Of a stretch of 36,869 nucleotides of DNA, positions 9,143-17,382 are shown piece after piece; positions within the stretch are counted from its first letter, which is position 1, and every line of letters begins with the position of its first letter. Source of the stretch: a bacterium (GTDB taxonomy: Bacteria > Patescibacteriota > UBA1384 > XYA2-FULL-43-10 > JAKAMI01); the NCBI GenBank assembly GCA_021812945.1, contig JAKAMI010000008.1, positions 1 through 36,869 on the forward strand, in the 5' to 3' direction. The notes under the pieces were generated by a model, which worked only from the letters and a program-made list of their open reading frames with translations, had not been told where the DNA came from and searched no databases. The position numbers and the translations under genes are program-made.

Positions 9143-10687
9143 TTATTTCAAACTTAAAACGCTTTTTTTGAATTTCTCTCCTCGATCCTTGTAATTTTTA
9201 AACAAGCCGAAACTGGCGCTGGCAGGGGAGAATAATACCACCTCGCCCGACTTAGCCAGACTTGACGCGACTTTTATAATCTCCTCAATATTTTGTCCAC
9301 CGGGAGAGAGTTGTCCGACGAATTTTTTATCTCGCAATATTGAAGCGATTTTTTCTCCCGTTTCACCGATATAGACTATTGCCTTAATATTTTTCTTTTT
9401 AACCATCTCCTTGGCCAAATCGTTATATTGAATCCCCTTTTCGCTCCCGCCAAGGATTAAAATTTCCGGCTGTTTAAATGAATTGATGGCGGCTATGGTC
9501 GATATCGGGTTGGTGGCATAAGAATCGTTATAATATTTGACTCCCCGTTTTTTCGCCACAAATTCCAGACGATGCTCCAAGCCTTTGAATTCCAAAACCG
9601 CATCTCTGATTGTCTCGGTTTCAACGCCGCATAATTTGGCAACAACAGAGGCTGCCGCGATATTTTCCAAATTGTGTCTGCCGACTACTTGCAATTCGTC
9701 GCTGTCGCAAATATCCTCGTCGATCTCAGCCATTGTTAGAATCACCTTCGACAGCCGGACTCGGGACTCGGGACCCGGAACTTCCCTAACATACGCCCCG
9801 TTCTCCACTCGATTTTTTCCGGAAAAATAATAAACCGACGCCGGTGTCTCCTCCGCAAGTTTGAAAGTTGTTAGAAAATCTTGATTTATAACCGCTAAAT
9901 CGTCTTTGGATTGATGTTTTAAAATGTTGATTTTAGAAGACCAGTACTCATTTATATCGCTGTGGTAATCCAGATGGTCTTCACCAAGATTAGTGATCAC
10001 GGCAACGTGAGGACTTTTATCCAAATCTTGCAACTGAAAACTGGAGAGCTCAAGTATGACAATGTCATCTTTCGTAATACTTTCCAATTTATCGACCGCG
10101 GTTTCCCCTATATTACCCAGCAAATACACGTTGTTCCATTGCTTCATTGCTATTTTCTTTTCCAGTTTTGAATTTGATATTTGGAATTTGTTATTTGTTT
10201 GGTTATTGTTTCTTGTTTCTTGTGATTTGCTCAAAATTAATTGGATCAATTTTGAGGCGGTGCCTTTGCCTTTCGTTCCCGTAACTCCAATGATCTGAGC
10301 TGGGCAAAGGTCAAAAAACAGTTTGATCTGACTCGAAATAACGACTCCGTGTTTTTTGGCTTCTTGAATCTCAGGGGTTAGATACGGAATCCCGGGAGTC
10401 CTGAAAATGACGTCCAATTTATCAAGATCTTCCAGATAATCATCACCAAATCTTGACGTCACACTATTATCATCCTGAACCGACGCAGTCGTCCCGAGTT
10501 CAGACGAGGGATCTGCAATCTGTTTCAGGATCCCATCATTCGTACCGATCATTGCTGGTTGACTGTTCTTATCACGTAATTCGATATTTTTGACCCCGTT
10601 TTTGTACAGAAAAACGGCCAGAGAGACATTCTCCAAGCCCATACCCAAAAGAGCAATTTTTTTGTCCTTCAAATCGCTTATCCGCAT
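9143..10687 (-). CDS. murD: UDP-N-acetylmuramoylalanine--D-glutamate ligase MurD, with two repeat-derived insertions
   Basis: MurD adds D-glutamate to UDP-MurNAc-L-Ala. Motifs: N-terminal GMGLENVS loop (15-22), ATP loop GVTGTKGKGT (134-143), LELSSFQL near 212-219, NLGEDHLDYH near 233-242, and YNDSYATNP in the C-terminal half. At 514 aa it is about 60 residues longer than usual. The excess is in two blocks. Residues ~47-78 are encoded by a GTCATCCTGAAC-family element. Residues ~154-184 (KSQETRNNNQTNNKFQISN) are a 7-nt-period repeat after the ATP-loop helix. The frame is kept across both. The start is probably leaderless (see promoter). Confidence 0.92.
   Translation of the reverse strand: MRISDLKDKKIALLGMGLENVSLAVFLYKNGVKNIELRDKNSQPAMIGTNDGILKQIADPSSELGTTASVQDDNSVTSRFGDDYLEDLDKLDVIFRTPGIPYLTPEIQEAKKHGVVISSQIKLFFDLCPAQIIGVTGTKGKGTASKLIQLILSKSQETRNNNQTNNKFQISNSKLEKKIAMKQWNNVYLLGNIGETAVDKLESITKDDIVILELSSFQLQDLDKSPHVAVITNLGEDHLDYHSDINEYWSSKINILKHQSKDDLAVINQDFLTTFKLAEETPASVYYFSGKNRVENGAYVREVPGPESRVRLSKVILTMAEIDEDICDSDELQVVGRHNLENIAAASVVAKLCGVETETIRDAVLEFKGLEHRLEFVAKKRGVKYYNDSYATNPISTIAAINSFKQPEILILGGSEKGIQYNDLAKEMVKKKNIKAIVYIGETGEKIASILRDKKFVGQLSPGGQNIEEIIKVASSLAKSGEVVLFSPASASFGLFKNYKDRGEKFKKSVLSLK
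10136..10228. repeat. 7-nt-period repeat inside murD
   Basis: Read on the plus strand, TTTTGAA TTTGATA TTTGGAA TTTGTTA TTTGTTT and further units follow each other at 7-nt spacing. It is translated on the minus strand as an Asn/Gln/Lys/Ser-rich loop. Its length keeps the frame. Confidence 0.75.
10460..10545. repeat. GTCATCCTGAAC-family element inside murD
   Basis: The plus strand contains ATCATCCTGAACCGACG, then ACGCAGTCGTCCCGAG and GTTTCAGGATCCCATCATT. These are fragments of the dispersed element seen between genes (for example 17041-17160 and 22872-22938). It is in frame in murD. Confidence 0.7.
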
Positions 10688-10721
10688 AGTTCTATTGTAA
10701 CGTTTTTGATTGATTTTGCAA
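10688..10721 (-). promoter_or_regulatory. Internal, probably leaderless promoter of murD
   Basis: On the minus strand TTGCAA (10716-10721) and TACAAT (10694-10699) are separated by 16 nt. The murD ATG begins 6 nt after the -10 box, so transcription would start at or next to the ATG. No Shine-Dalgarno is present. This could restore murD expression downstream of the toxin-antitoxin remnant. Confidence 0.5.
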
Positions 10722-10728
10722 TCAAATA

Positions 10729-11064
10729 TTAATGAATTTGTGCTTCGATCTGGCTTTTTAGTCGTGGCAAATCAATCTTTATCGTAGTCCAAACATTTTT
10801 CAAACTAATATCATCGTAGCCATGAATGAGACGATTTCTAAAAGTAATCGCTGCGCGAAAATCTATCTCGGTATGTTTTTCTTTAAAGTTATCCGAAATA
10901 TTATTACTAGCCTCACCAACGATTTCAAAGTTTCTAACAACTGAATCAATTAATTGATCGTTTTTCCGAAACTAGTCAAAAGAACAATCGCCAATATATT
11001 TTTCAATCTTGATGATTGATTCTAGAACATGTCCCAAATACGCGTTGTCGTCGTGTTTGCTCAT
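10729..11064 (-). pseudogene. hepT: HepT-like HEPN toxin, interrupted by an amber stop
   Basis: This reading frame is missing from the ORF track because TAG interrupts it at codon 31 (10972-10974). Across the stop the 111-codon translation is a full HepT/DUF86-type HEPN protein. It ends with the RNase motif R-x4-H as RNRLIHGYDD and then a typical DLPRLKSQIEA tail. The ATG lies 3 nt after the stop of the adjacent nucleotidyltransferase gene, the classical MntA-HepT arrangement. HepT cleaves RNA or tRNA ends and is silenced by AMPylation by its MntA partner. One base change (for example GAG to TAG) would explain the stop. A sequencing error or rare readthrough are alternatives. Confidence 0.75.
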
Positions 11065-11066
11065 TT

Positions 11067-11381
11067 TTAGTAAATTTTTTTAGCTTCTTTTATAACTTCG
11101 CTTCGAAAATACCTGCTTAAGTCTTCTTGGGTCATAAGTTGTACAGGTCGACCTACCTTATCTTCAATCCTGTTTTGCATTGCCATAAGCGTAAAATAGC
11201 CAATACTTTTTTTCAGGTGGATAAGTAAATCTACATCGCTCTTTTCGGTAAAATCTCCATGGAGATACGAACCAAAAAGCGAAACGCTCTTAACTACGTC
11301 CCTGTTTGGATCCACCTCGATCGCTTCCTTAACCTTTGAAATAATTTCTTCTTGACTCATCTCTCTTATTTCGCTCGCCAA
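11067..11381 (-). CDS. MntA-like minimal nucleotidyltransferase antitoxin
   Basis: The 104-aa protein has the pol-beta/MNT signature GSYLHGDFTEKSDVDLLI (37-54) with the metal ligands D49 and D51, then a short C-terminal part. MNT proteins of this type transfer AMP to a tyrosine of the HEPN toxin HepT. Its partner lies immediately downstream and is broken, so this may be an orphan antitoxin. The pair sits between mraY and murD, inside an otherwise standard cell-wall cluster, pointing to later insertion. Confidence 0.85.
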   Translation of the reverse strand: MASEIREMSQEEIISKVKEAIEVDPNRDVVKSVSLFGSYLHGDFTEKSDVDLLIHLKKSIGYFTLMAMQNRIEDKVGRPVQLMTQEDLSRYFRSEVIKEAKKIY

Positions 11382-11433
11382 TGACCTCTTGTATTTTCAT
11401 TATAACTAAACTGTCTGTTCTTACAAGACTGCT

Positions 11434-12459
11434 TCAAAATCCCCTGCCAAACAGAGCCAAGGCTAGGCCGATGACGCCGGAGGCGGCGCCGATGACCCAG
11501 AAACGCATGGTTATCTTGGTTTCCGGCCAACCGAGAGCCTCAAAATGGTGATGGATCGGCGAAGACAAAAATACCTTTTTACCTTTGCGAAATTTCTTTG
11601 AAACGTATTGAATTATAAAGCTAAAGGCTTCTATCATAAACACCAAACCGATGATCGGAAGTACCACGACCGAATTGGTCAAAAAAGCAATTACGGCCAA
11701 CGTCATACCCAAGGCAAAGGCGCCGGTGTCGCCCATAAAGAATCTGGCGGGGTAAATGTTGAACCACAGAAACGCTAAAAGAGCACCGACTATGGTTCCG
11801 CAAAAGGCCGCCAAAACCGGTTTGCCGGCCACCAAACAGATGATGGCATAACAGGCATAAGCGATGGCCAAGAGTCCGCCGGCCAAACCGTCCAAACCGT
11901 CCGTTTCATTGACCGCAAAAGCAGTAAAAATCAAAACCCCGGCGAAGAGGGGGACGTACCAAAAACCGATTATAAAATCGCCCAGCCGCGGTATATGGAT
12001 CGAGTTCCAATCCAGTTTGAAATAAAACCAGAGAGCTCCGGCGATAGCAATGATTGAGTAGAGTAAAAACTTGTATCGAAAGGACATTCCCCCGTTGCTG
12101 GGTCCTATTCGTCTTACATTCATATAATCGTCAACAGCTCCGACAATGCCGGTTAAAACCAGCACGAATAAGGGAAGCCAAGTCCCAGAACGTTCCAAGT
12201 TAAAAATCAGGGTTAGAGCCGCCGTAGTTACCCAAACCAGAATACCGCCCATAGTCGGGGTACCGGCTTTTTTGGCGTGCAGATTGGAAAATATCGGAGT
12301 GGCTTCACCACCGAAATCGGTTCGGATATTTTTACCAAGACGATATTTGTAGAGCCAATCTGTAAAAAACGGCGTCCAGACCATAGCGACAAAAAAAGCA
12401 GCACCAGCCAAGGCGAAAATTCGAAGCAGCGAATGACCGGTAAAAGTAATTGTTTCCAT
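11434..12459 (-). CDS. mraY: Phospho-N-acetylmuramoyl-pentapeptide transferase MraY
   Basis: MraY transfers phospho-MurNAc-pentapeptide to undecaprenyl phosphate to make lipid I in the membrane. Conserved segments: KKAGTPTMGG, the aspartate pair VDDYMN, NETDGLDGLAGG, FMGDTGAFALG and SPIHHHFEALGWPE. Ten or so membrane helices are evident. I start at METITFTGH (341 aa) because GGAG lies 7 nt upstream and the ORF-track extension to 12522 is not MraY-like. Upstream (about 12495-12560) an ACACGGAT...ATCCGTGT palindrome separates it from murF. Confidence 0.95.
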   Translation of the reverse strand: METITFTGHSLLRIFALAGAAFFVAMVWTPFFTDWLYKYRLGKNIRTDFGGEATPIFSNLHAKKAGTPTMGGILVWVTTAALTLIFNLERSGTWLPLFVLVLTGIVGAVDDYMNVRRIGPSNGGMSFRYKFLLYSIIAIAGALWFYFKLDWNSIHIPRLGDFIIGFWYVPLFAGVLIFTAFAVNETDGLDGLAGGLLAIAYACYAIICLVAGKPVLAAFCGTIVGALLAFLWFNIYPARFFMGDTGAFALGMTLAVIAFLTNSVVVLPIIGLVFMIEAFSFIIQYVSKKFRKGKKVFLSSPIHHHFEALGWPETKITMRFWVIGAASGVIGLALALFGRGF

Positions 12460-12576
12460 CAAAATACTCCGTATTTTGTTAAGTAATGTCGGCACTACAC
12501 GGATTTTTACACAGGTTGCCACGGTCTCTTAGTTACCGTGTTTATCCGTGTCTAGATCCATGTGGTTTCTTCGACA

Positions 12577-13854
12577 TTAACTGTGCCACCTTTTCCCCTG
12601 TCTGACTAGTTTGTCCTTGGCTTCTTCGGGTTTGGCCATTAGCGCCTCAACGATTTTTTCGAAACGCATTTTATTTTGCGAAGCTTTTATAAGAATTATA
12701 TCATTTTTTTGGATTAATTCATCGAGTGAAATAACCGCCCGGCTGGTGGTATCGAAAATATCAACCTTTAGACCCTTGATCCTTTCTTTGTCGGCCATTT
12801 TAAGCGCCGCCTCTTTCATTAGCTTAGCATTCGGTCCGATAAATATTAATTGCTTGCAAACCAAAGCCGCGGCTTCCGCCACAACACGGTGGGCTTTTCC
12901 TTCCAGAATGCCCAGTTCATTCATATTACCGATGACGGCCACCTTTCTGCCGGTGTGATCAAATATTTTCAAAGTCTCCAGAGCCGCCAGAGTTGAGATA
13001 GGATTGGCATTGTAACTATCATCGAGTATGGTCGATTCTTTGATTCCGGAGATCAGATTCATCCTCCCCGGCAACGATTTGAGATCCCGCATAGCATAGA
13101 TCGATTTGTCAAAATCCAGTTTCATGGCCACGGCGACCGCCATGGCGGCTAAAATAGAGTAAAGAAGGTGATCGGCAATAATCTTGGTTTTAAATTGTTT
13201 CTTGGTATCTTTATAACTTACCTCAAATAGGGTTCCGTCCGCATCGCGCCGGACTATCCGACCGGAGACATTGGCTTCTTTGGAAAAACCGAACGAGACG
13301 GATCTTTGTTTTGAATCTTGCAGATACTCGCATAATTTTTTGTCGTCTCGGTTGTAAATGGCGATCCCTTCGTCGTTCAGCGAACGAAAAAGCTCGGTTT
13401 TTTCTTTCAAGACTCCGTCAACATTTTTCAGCTGTTCCAAATGAGCCGGACCGATGTTAGTAATAATAGCGATATTGGGCTTTACCAGACCGGTAAAATA
13501 GTTGATGTCTCCGGGCTTCTCCACGCCCATTTCCAGAACAAGATAATCCGGAAAATTCTTTGTCTTGGCTTTTTTTCTGGCCTCAAACAAAACCTTCGGC
13601 CAGCCGGTCTTGGTCGGAATACTTTCAAATCCCAAAACCGCCATCGGGATACCGACTGATTCATTCATATTACCATGACTGCTAAAAACTCTGTCCTTGA
13701 AAAATGATTCCAAAAGCACCCGTACCGCCTCCTTGGTCGAAGTTTTGCCGGCACTGCCAGTGATGGCAATAATAAAAGTATCTTTATTTCTCAGCCTTTT
13801 TTGAGCCAGATCGTAAAGATACTTTTCAATAAATTTTATTAGTCGTTTCTTCAT
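12577..13854 (-). CDS. murF: MurF-type Mur ligase lacking the usual N-terminal domain
   Basis: MurF joins D-Ala-D-Ala to the UDP-MurNAc-tripeptide. The protein shows the ATP loop ITGSAGKTSTKE (31-42), NIGPAHLEQL, and the MurF-typical DDSYNANPISTLAALE followed by AVIGNMNELG. The loop starts only about 30 residues from the N-terminus, whereas typical MurF has about 80-100 residues of substrate-binding domain before it. Even the longest ORF (from 13899) adds only 15 residues, encoded by palindromic spacer, so domain 1 is missing. No murE is seen in the window. The enzyme may be a true MurF with a reduced N-terminus or a broader Mur ligase. Confidence 0.85.
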   Translation of the reverse strand: MKKRLIKFIEKYLYDLAQKRLRNKDTFIIAITGSAGKTSTKEAVRVLLESFFKDRVFSSHGNMNESVGIPMAVLGFESIPTKTGWPKVLFEARKKAKTKNFPDYLVLEMGVEKPGDINYFTGLVKPNIAIITNIGPAHLEQLKNVDGVLKEKTELFRSLNDEGIAIYNRDDKKLCEYLQDSKQRSVSFGFSKEANVSGRIVRRDADGTLFEVSYKDTKKQFKTKIIADHLLYSILAAMAVAVAMKLDFDKSIYAMRDLKSLPGRMNLISGIKESTILDDSYNANPISTLAALETLKIFDHTGRKVAVIGNMNELGILEGKAHRVVAEAAALVCKQLIFIGPNAKLMKEAALKMADKERIKGLKVDIFDTTSRAVISLDELIQKNDIILIKASQNKMRFEKIVEALMAKPEEAKDKLVRQGKRWHS

Positions 13855-13950
13855 TTTAATAAGAAGCAGTGACCTCCACAGATTTACTCCACAGATCACG
13901 ACCGATCAGTGGGTTATCAGTGGAATTAATCAGTGGAGGTCGCTCATCCT

Positions 13951-15675
13951 TTATGGTGTGGCTGGGACTTTATAGTAGTAATTTAGCAGATAACTGGCTA
14001 TTTGTCCAAAAACCGGTGTGGCCGAACTTTCGGCAAACTTGACCGTTTTCGGGTTATCAAGCCGCACTATCATGACAAATTTCGGGTCGTCGGCCGGAGC
14101 AAATCCGATAAAAGAACCGTTAAAAACATTCTCTTGATAACCGCTTCCGTCCGGCTTGGCAACCTGGGCAGTACCGGTTTTTCCGGCAACTTTAAAACCC
14201 GGGACTGCCGCCTTTTTGCCATGCCCGTTGACTACCACCGACACCAGCATATCCTTGATCTTCGCTGCCGTTTCCGGCTGTACGACTTGAGTTACCGCTT
14301 TGGTTTGAAAAGAAGTTGTTGAGCCGTCGCTTTGAATTATCTTGTCTACAATCTGGGGTGTAACCAGTTTTCCCCCGTTTGCCAAAGCCGCATAAGCCAT
14401 AAGTATCTGGATCGGGGTGATCGTAATACCTTGGCCGAAGGAGATATTGGCGCGATTGATATTTCGCCAATCTTTCGCTTTGGGCGCTGACCCCGTTGAC
14501 TCGCCGCTAATGTCAATCCCCGACTTATCCAAGAGACCGAATTTTTTTAAGTTATCATACATTGCCTGATTTCCCAGTTTATTTGAGACGTCCACCATAG
14601 CCACGTTATCCGAGTTTTCCAGTACTTGAGTCATAGTTTCGTGACCGAAAGCTTTGTCGGTAGCGGTATGAATTTCATGGCCGTCCACCACCACCATATT
14701 CGAGTAATCACCGGTTGTCTCGGGCGTAACTTTGCCCTGATCAATAGCCAAGGCCATAGTGATAGGCTTCATAATACTTCCTGGCTCCCATGCCCCCGAA
14801 ACTGCCATATTCATAAAAAGTCCAAGCTTATCAGCTGCCACCTTATTATATTCATTGGGATTAAAATCGGGTTTGTTGGTTAGGGCGATGATTCTGCCGG
14901 TTTTCGGCTCGACTACAATAATCGAGCCGGAATCGACTTGATACTCGGTCATAGCTTTTTCTAAAGTTTTTTCCACATAATATTGGACACTTCGATCTAT
15001 AGTCAGGTAAATTGAATCGCCATTTTTCGGTGCGCTGTCGGAAACTACATCAATCATTCGGCCGTAAATGTCTTTTTCGGCGGTTTTTTTGCCATTGTAA
15101 CCGGTGAGTTCCGAATTGTAATAATTTTCAACCCCGTACTTACCCTCCCCTTCACCGCTTACGAAACCCAGAGTTTGCGACAACAGCTGGTTCTCCGGAT
15201 ACATTCGGTTAAATTCCGGCAAAACCACCACTCCGGTTAAGTTTAAAGCTGTGATTTTGTCCGCCACACCCGAATCTAGCGATTTGGCAATGGGGGGAAT
15301 ATAAAGCTTGTCGTTATTTATTTTGCCAAATATTTCATCCTGACTAATACCTAGATTTTCCGCCAGCTTCTTAGCCGTCCCGATTTTGTCCACCACATTT
15401 TTCGGCACCACGGCCACCGAATATTTTTGGACGTCGAGGGCAACTTCGATATAGCTTCCCTGAGTCTCGAGATCGTCGTGAACCAATATTTTCCCGCGTT
15501 CCGCCATCTCTTCTTTCGAATAGATCTGCTGGCTTTTGGCCATAGCTAGATATTGTTTGTGTTCCAGAATCTGTTTTTGCCAGAGCCGGCCCATAATCAC
15601 TAGCATTAAAAACACAAAAACAACACCCAAATAGGAGATCCTCTTCGACCAAAGCTGATCTTGTCCGATTCTCAT
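13951..15675 (-). CDS. ftsI: Septal peptidoglycan transpeptidase FtsI (class B PBP)
   Basis: FtsI cross-links septal peptidoglycan together with FtsW. The 574-aa protein has an N-terminal membrane anchor (about 14-29), a PBP dimerisation region (about 60-210), and a transpeptidase domain with all three active-site motifs: SIMK (Ser300, Lys303), SDN (355-357) and KTGTA (499-503). No PASTA repeats are present. Length is normal. It lies between the ftsL-like gene and murF, as in classical clusters, except that murE is missing. A GTCATCC-family repeat element separates it from ftsL. Confidence 0.94.
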   Translation of the reverse strand: MRIGQDQLWSKRISYLGVVFVFLMLVIMGRLWQKQILEHKQYLAMAKSQQIYSKEEMAERGKILVHDDLETQGSYIEVALDVQKYSVAVVPKNVVDKIGTAKKLAENLGISQDEIFGKINNDKLYIPPIAKSLDSGVADKITALNLTGVVVLPEFNRMYPENQLLSQTLGFVSGEGEGKYGVENYYNSELTGYNGKKTAEKDIYGRMIDVVSDSAPKNGDSIYLTIDRSVQYYVEKTLEKAMTEYQVDSGSIIVVEPKTGRIIALTNKPDFNPNEYNKVAADKLGLFMNMAVSGAWEPGSIMKPITMALAIDQGKVTPETTGDYSNMVVVDGHEIHTATDKAFGHETMTQVLENSDNVAMVDVSNKLGNQAMYDNLKKFGLLDKSGIDISGESTGSAPKAKDWRNINRANISFGQGITITPIQILMAYAALANGGKLVTPQIVDKIIQSDGSTTSFQTKAVTQVVQPETAAKIKDMLVSVVVNGHGKKAAVPGFKVAGKTGTAQVAKPDGSGYQENVFNGSFIGFAPADDPKFVMIVRLDNPKTVKFAESSATPVFGQIASYLLNYYYKVPATP

Positions 15676-15686
15676 ATCATATTTTT

Positions 15687-15776
15687 GTCATCCAGAACCC
15701 TGTATCGTGGTACGGAGCAGGCTCGTTTCGGGATCCTATACTTGAGTTTGGGATACTGAAACAAGTTCAGTATGAC
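15687..15776. repeat. GTCATCC-family element between ftsL and ftsI
   Basis: About 90 bp with GTCATCCAGAACCC at one end and GTTCAGTATGAC at the other, and an internal GGGATCC/GGGATACTGAAACAAG pair. It fills most of the 119-bp gap and will be transcribed within the operon as a hairpin. Confidence 0.7.
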
Positions 15777-15794
15777 ATGATTAATTTGAATGAC

Positions 15795-16130
15795 TCAATG
15801 CACGCTGACGACATTTTGTGCCGGTTGCATCTGAGCATTGTTTATCTGGGAATCAATATTGGAAAGAGATTTTAAGCGGGCGCCTTCGGCGTTAAGCCGG
15901 TCGACTTGCTGTTCCAAGGTTTGGTGCTGTGAATCCAGATCTCTTACCTGCACCGAAAGATTGGCCCGGCTGGTTGAAGAACCCAAATAGATTAGTCCCA
16001 AAGACGCTAATATGACAATAGCAATAAACTTTAGAGCGCTCGGCCCCAAAGTAATCTGCCTTGGCATAGTTCGTTTTTTGACTCCGAGCTCTTGATTGTT
16101 GGCATAGCTCATGACATACATTCTACCCAT
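15795..16130 (-). CDS. ftsL: FtsL/DivIC-like division protein
   Basis: The 111-aa bitopic protein has a short basic cytoplasmic part, one membrane helix (about 33-50) and an extracytoplasmic leucine-zipper coiled coil (about 57-90, LSVQVRDLDSQHQTLEQQ). This topology and the position directly before ftsI fit FtsL, which with FtsB/DivIC and FtsQ activates FtsWI. The last 20 residues are low complexity. AGGAGGG sits 6 nt before the ATG, one of the strongest Shine-Dalgarno sites in the cluster. FtsL sequences are poorly conserved, so a DivIC/FtsB assignment cannot be excluded. Confidence 0.7.
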   Translation of the reverse strand: MGRMYVMSYANNQELGVKKRTMPRQITLGPSALKFIAIVILASLGLIYLGSSTSRANLSVQVRDLDSQHQTLEQQVDRLNAEGARLKSLSNIDSQINNAQMQPAQNVVSVH

Positions 16131-16594
16131 CGAACCCTCCTAACTACACGGATATTGTACACGGATGAAACACGGTCATTCTCAATATGTTATTTCAGAT
16201 CGATTGTTGACGCGAAACGATGACAGTATTTGCAAATGTATTTAAAGACTGTCATCACTACTAATCAGTGTTGTGTTATCAGTGATTAAACCGAAAATAA
16301 TCTGATAGCAACAACCAATTAGCTAATCAGCAGAAAGGTCTGCTTGCCCCGCGGAGGCTAAAGCGTAGTGGGGCGGTTTAAGAATCGGCAACTGGCGTTT
16401 TTTGAATCAATCAATGCGGCGAGCATTTTTTGACTTTGTCTGCCGGACTTATTTAAGCTTGTCAGCTAAATATTCCGATCTAATTTTTGTTTTTGAGTCT
16501 ATATTTAAGGCGCTTGGCCTTGCCCCTCCTCTGGTGTTCCCCGAAGTCTCGGGGTCCCGTTTGAGTGCTTGAGCCAGCCGCCGATTCTGTTTTT
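16131..16594. other. 464-bp gap where rsmH would be expected
   Basis: The usual neighbour between mraZ and ftsL, rsmH, is not here. The segment holds palindromes: ACACGGAT units (16143-16180), a GACAGT/AAGACTGTC pair (about 16209-16258), ATCAGTG repeats (about 16262-16290), TGCCCCGCGG...GTGGGGC (about 16345-16376) and CCCCGAAGTCTCGGGG (about 16539-16555). One minus-strand frame is open from about 16603 to a TAA at 16449 (LEKQNRRLAQALKRD...). It has no good start codon and I do not recognise it. Confidence 0.5.
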
Positions 16595-17026
16595 CTAGAA
16601 TCCTACCTCGGCCAAATTTTCGGCTATTTCCGCGGAATTCTTCTCCATTTCCCCTTTAAACTGTTTCCAGGTCTCAGCCGGCCAGATTTCAATGCGGTTA
16701 AAGACTCCGGCCATCACCACTTCTTTTTTGATGCTGGAAAATTCTTTTAGGTAACTCGGCAAAACGAAACGTCCGATCTTATCCAGCTCCAGCTCCATCG
16801 CTCCGGCAAGCATCAACCGGCTGAAATCGCGGGAATTTTTTTGAGTCACCGGCAGTTTTGAGATTTCTTCGGCCAGCTTTTGGAATTCAGCCTTGGGGTA
16901 AAGCCACAAACAACCGTCCAGCCCGCGGGTTACCACCAAACCGTCGGAAAGCGCGCCCCTGAACTTTGAAGGAATCATCAAGCGGTTTTTATCGTCCAGG
17001 TTGTGACTGAATTCTCCGATGAACAT
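16595..17026 (-). CDS. mraZ: Transcriptional regulator MraZ
   Basis: MraZ is a SpoVT/AbrB-like DNA-binding protein that forms a ring and represses its own division cluster. The 143-aa protein has the two family repeats: SHNLDDKNRLMIPSKFR near the N-terminus and MELELDKIGRFVLPSYLKEF in the middle (the DxxGR signature in the second). Length is typical. AGGCGG precedes the ATG by 4 nt. Upstream lies a 120-bp mobile repeat, then a 48-aa ORF and a promoter with three MraZ-type boxes, so autoregulation is likely. Confidence 0.96.
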   Translation of the reverse strand: MFIGEFSHNLDDKNRLMIPSKFRGALSDGLVVTRGLDGCLWLYPKAEFQKLAEEISKLPVTQKNSRDFSRLMLAGAMELELDKIGRFVLPSYLKEFSSIKKEVVMAGVFNRIEIWPAETWKQFKGEMEKNSAEIAENLAEVGF

Positions 17027-17040
17027 GTTGCCGCCTGATT

Positions 17041-17160
17041 GTCATTCCCGCTTTAGGCGGGAATCCACTAATAATTGACGCAGTCATCCCCGACCCGATC
17101 GGGGATCCAACATAATAAGTATTCAATCGAGTAGATTCGCACGCCTAAAGTGGGAATGAC
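17041..17160. repeat. 120-bp MITE-like element in the mraZ leader (copy A)
   Basis: It begins GTCATTCCCGCTTTAGGCGG and ends GCCTAAAGTGGGAATGAC, giving imperfect terminal inverted repeats. The core (AATCCACTAATAATTGACGC, then CCCGACCCGATCGGGG, then CATAATAAGTATTCAAT) is nearly identical, in opposite orientation, to 22005-22123. It encodes nothing and sits 5 nt upstream of the mraZ Shine-Dalgarno. Confidence 0.85.
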
Positions 17161-17204
17161 AGAGGTAATAGGCATTAATTGTATATGATAATAACCATTA
17201 TGAA

Positions 17205-17351
17205 CTAACTAACCAACGAGTTAACAAATAACCTGTTTTGTTTGATTAAATCCCTAATTTTTGTTTTTCTGCGCCACTCGGCAAGATTCTGTTGCCTGAC
17301 GGCTATCTTCTGCGGCTTTGATTCTTTTGTGTCGATAATAATTCGTTTCAT
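17205..17351 (-). CDS. 48-aa basic ORF between the operon promoter and mraZ
   Basis: The ORF is too short for the track. It runs from an ATG 7 nt after the last MraZ-type box to a TAG at 17205-17207. The product starts MKRIIIDTKESKPQKI and is rich in Lys, Arg, Gln and Ile, with no recognised domain. The Shine-Dalgarno is weak (TAAG, or AAGGAA further up). It would be the first translated frame of the division-cluster mRNA, so it could be a small protein or a leader peptide. It may also be a chance ORF. Confidence 0.4.
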   Translation of the reverse strand: MKRIIIDTKESKPQKIAVRQQNLAEWRRKTKIRDLIKQNRLFVNSLVS

Positions 17352-17357
17352 AATTCT

Positions 17358-17382
17358 TACCATTCCTTACCACTTATTCCCA
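17358..17382 (-). promoter_or_regulatory. MraZ operator: three 10-bp-spaced TGG(G/T)A boxes
   Basis: On the minus strand TGGGA (17378-17382), TGGTA (17368-17372) and TGGTA (17358-17362) are direct repeats exactly 10 bp apart. This matches the known MraZ site architecture (TGGGN repeats at helical spacing). The first box touches the -10 element and the others cover the predicted start site, so binding should repress. Confidence 0.8.

Noticed and set aside
12460-13899. ORF-track starts for mraY (12522) and murF (13899)
   Set aside because: The extra N-terminal residues come from palindromic spacer sequence, do not resemble the families, and in mraY a GGAG site fits the later ATG.
16449-16603. 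Open minus-strand frame after mraZ as a remnant of rsmH
   Set aside because: Its translation (LEKQNRRLAQALKRD...) shows no RsmH motif, has no start codon, and the segment contains palindromes. It is noted only in the gap entry.
573-17026. Overlapping long ORFs on the plus strand opposite the cell-wall genes
   Set aside because: They are antisense shadows of recognised genes with no motifs, ribosome sites or consistent order.
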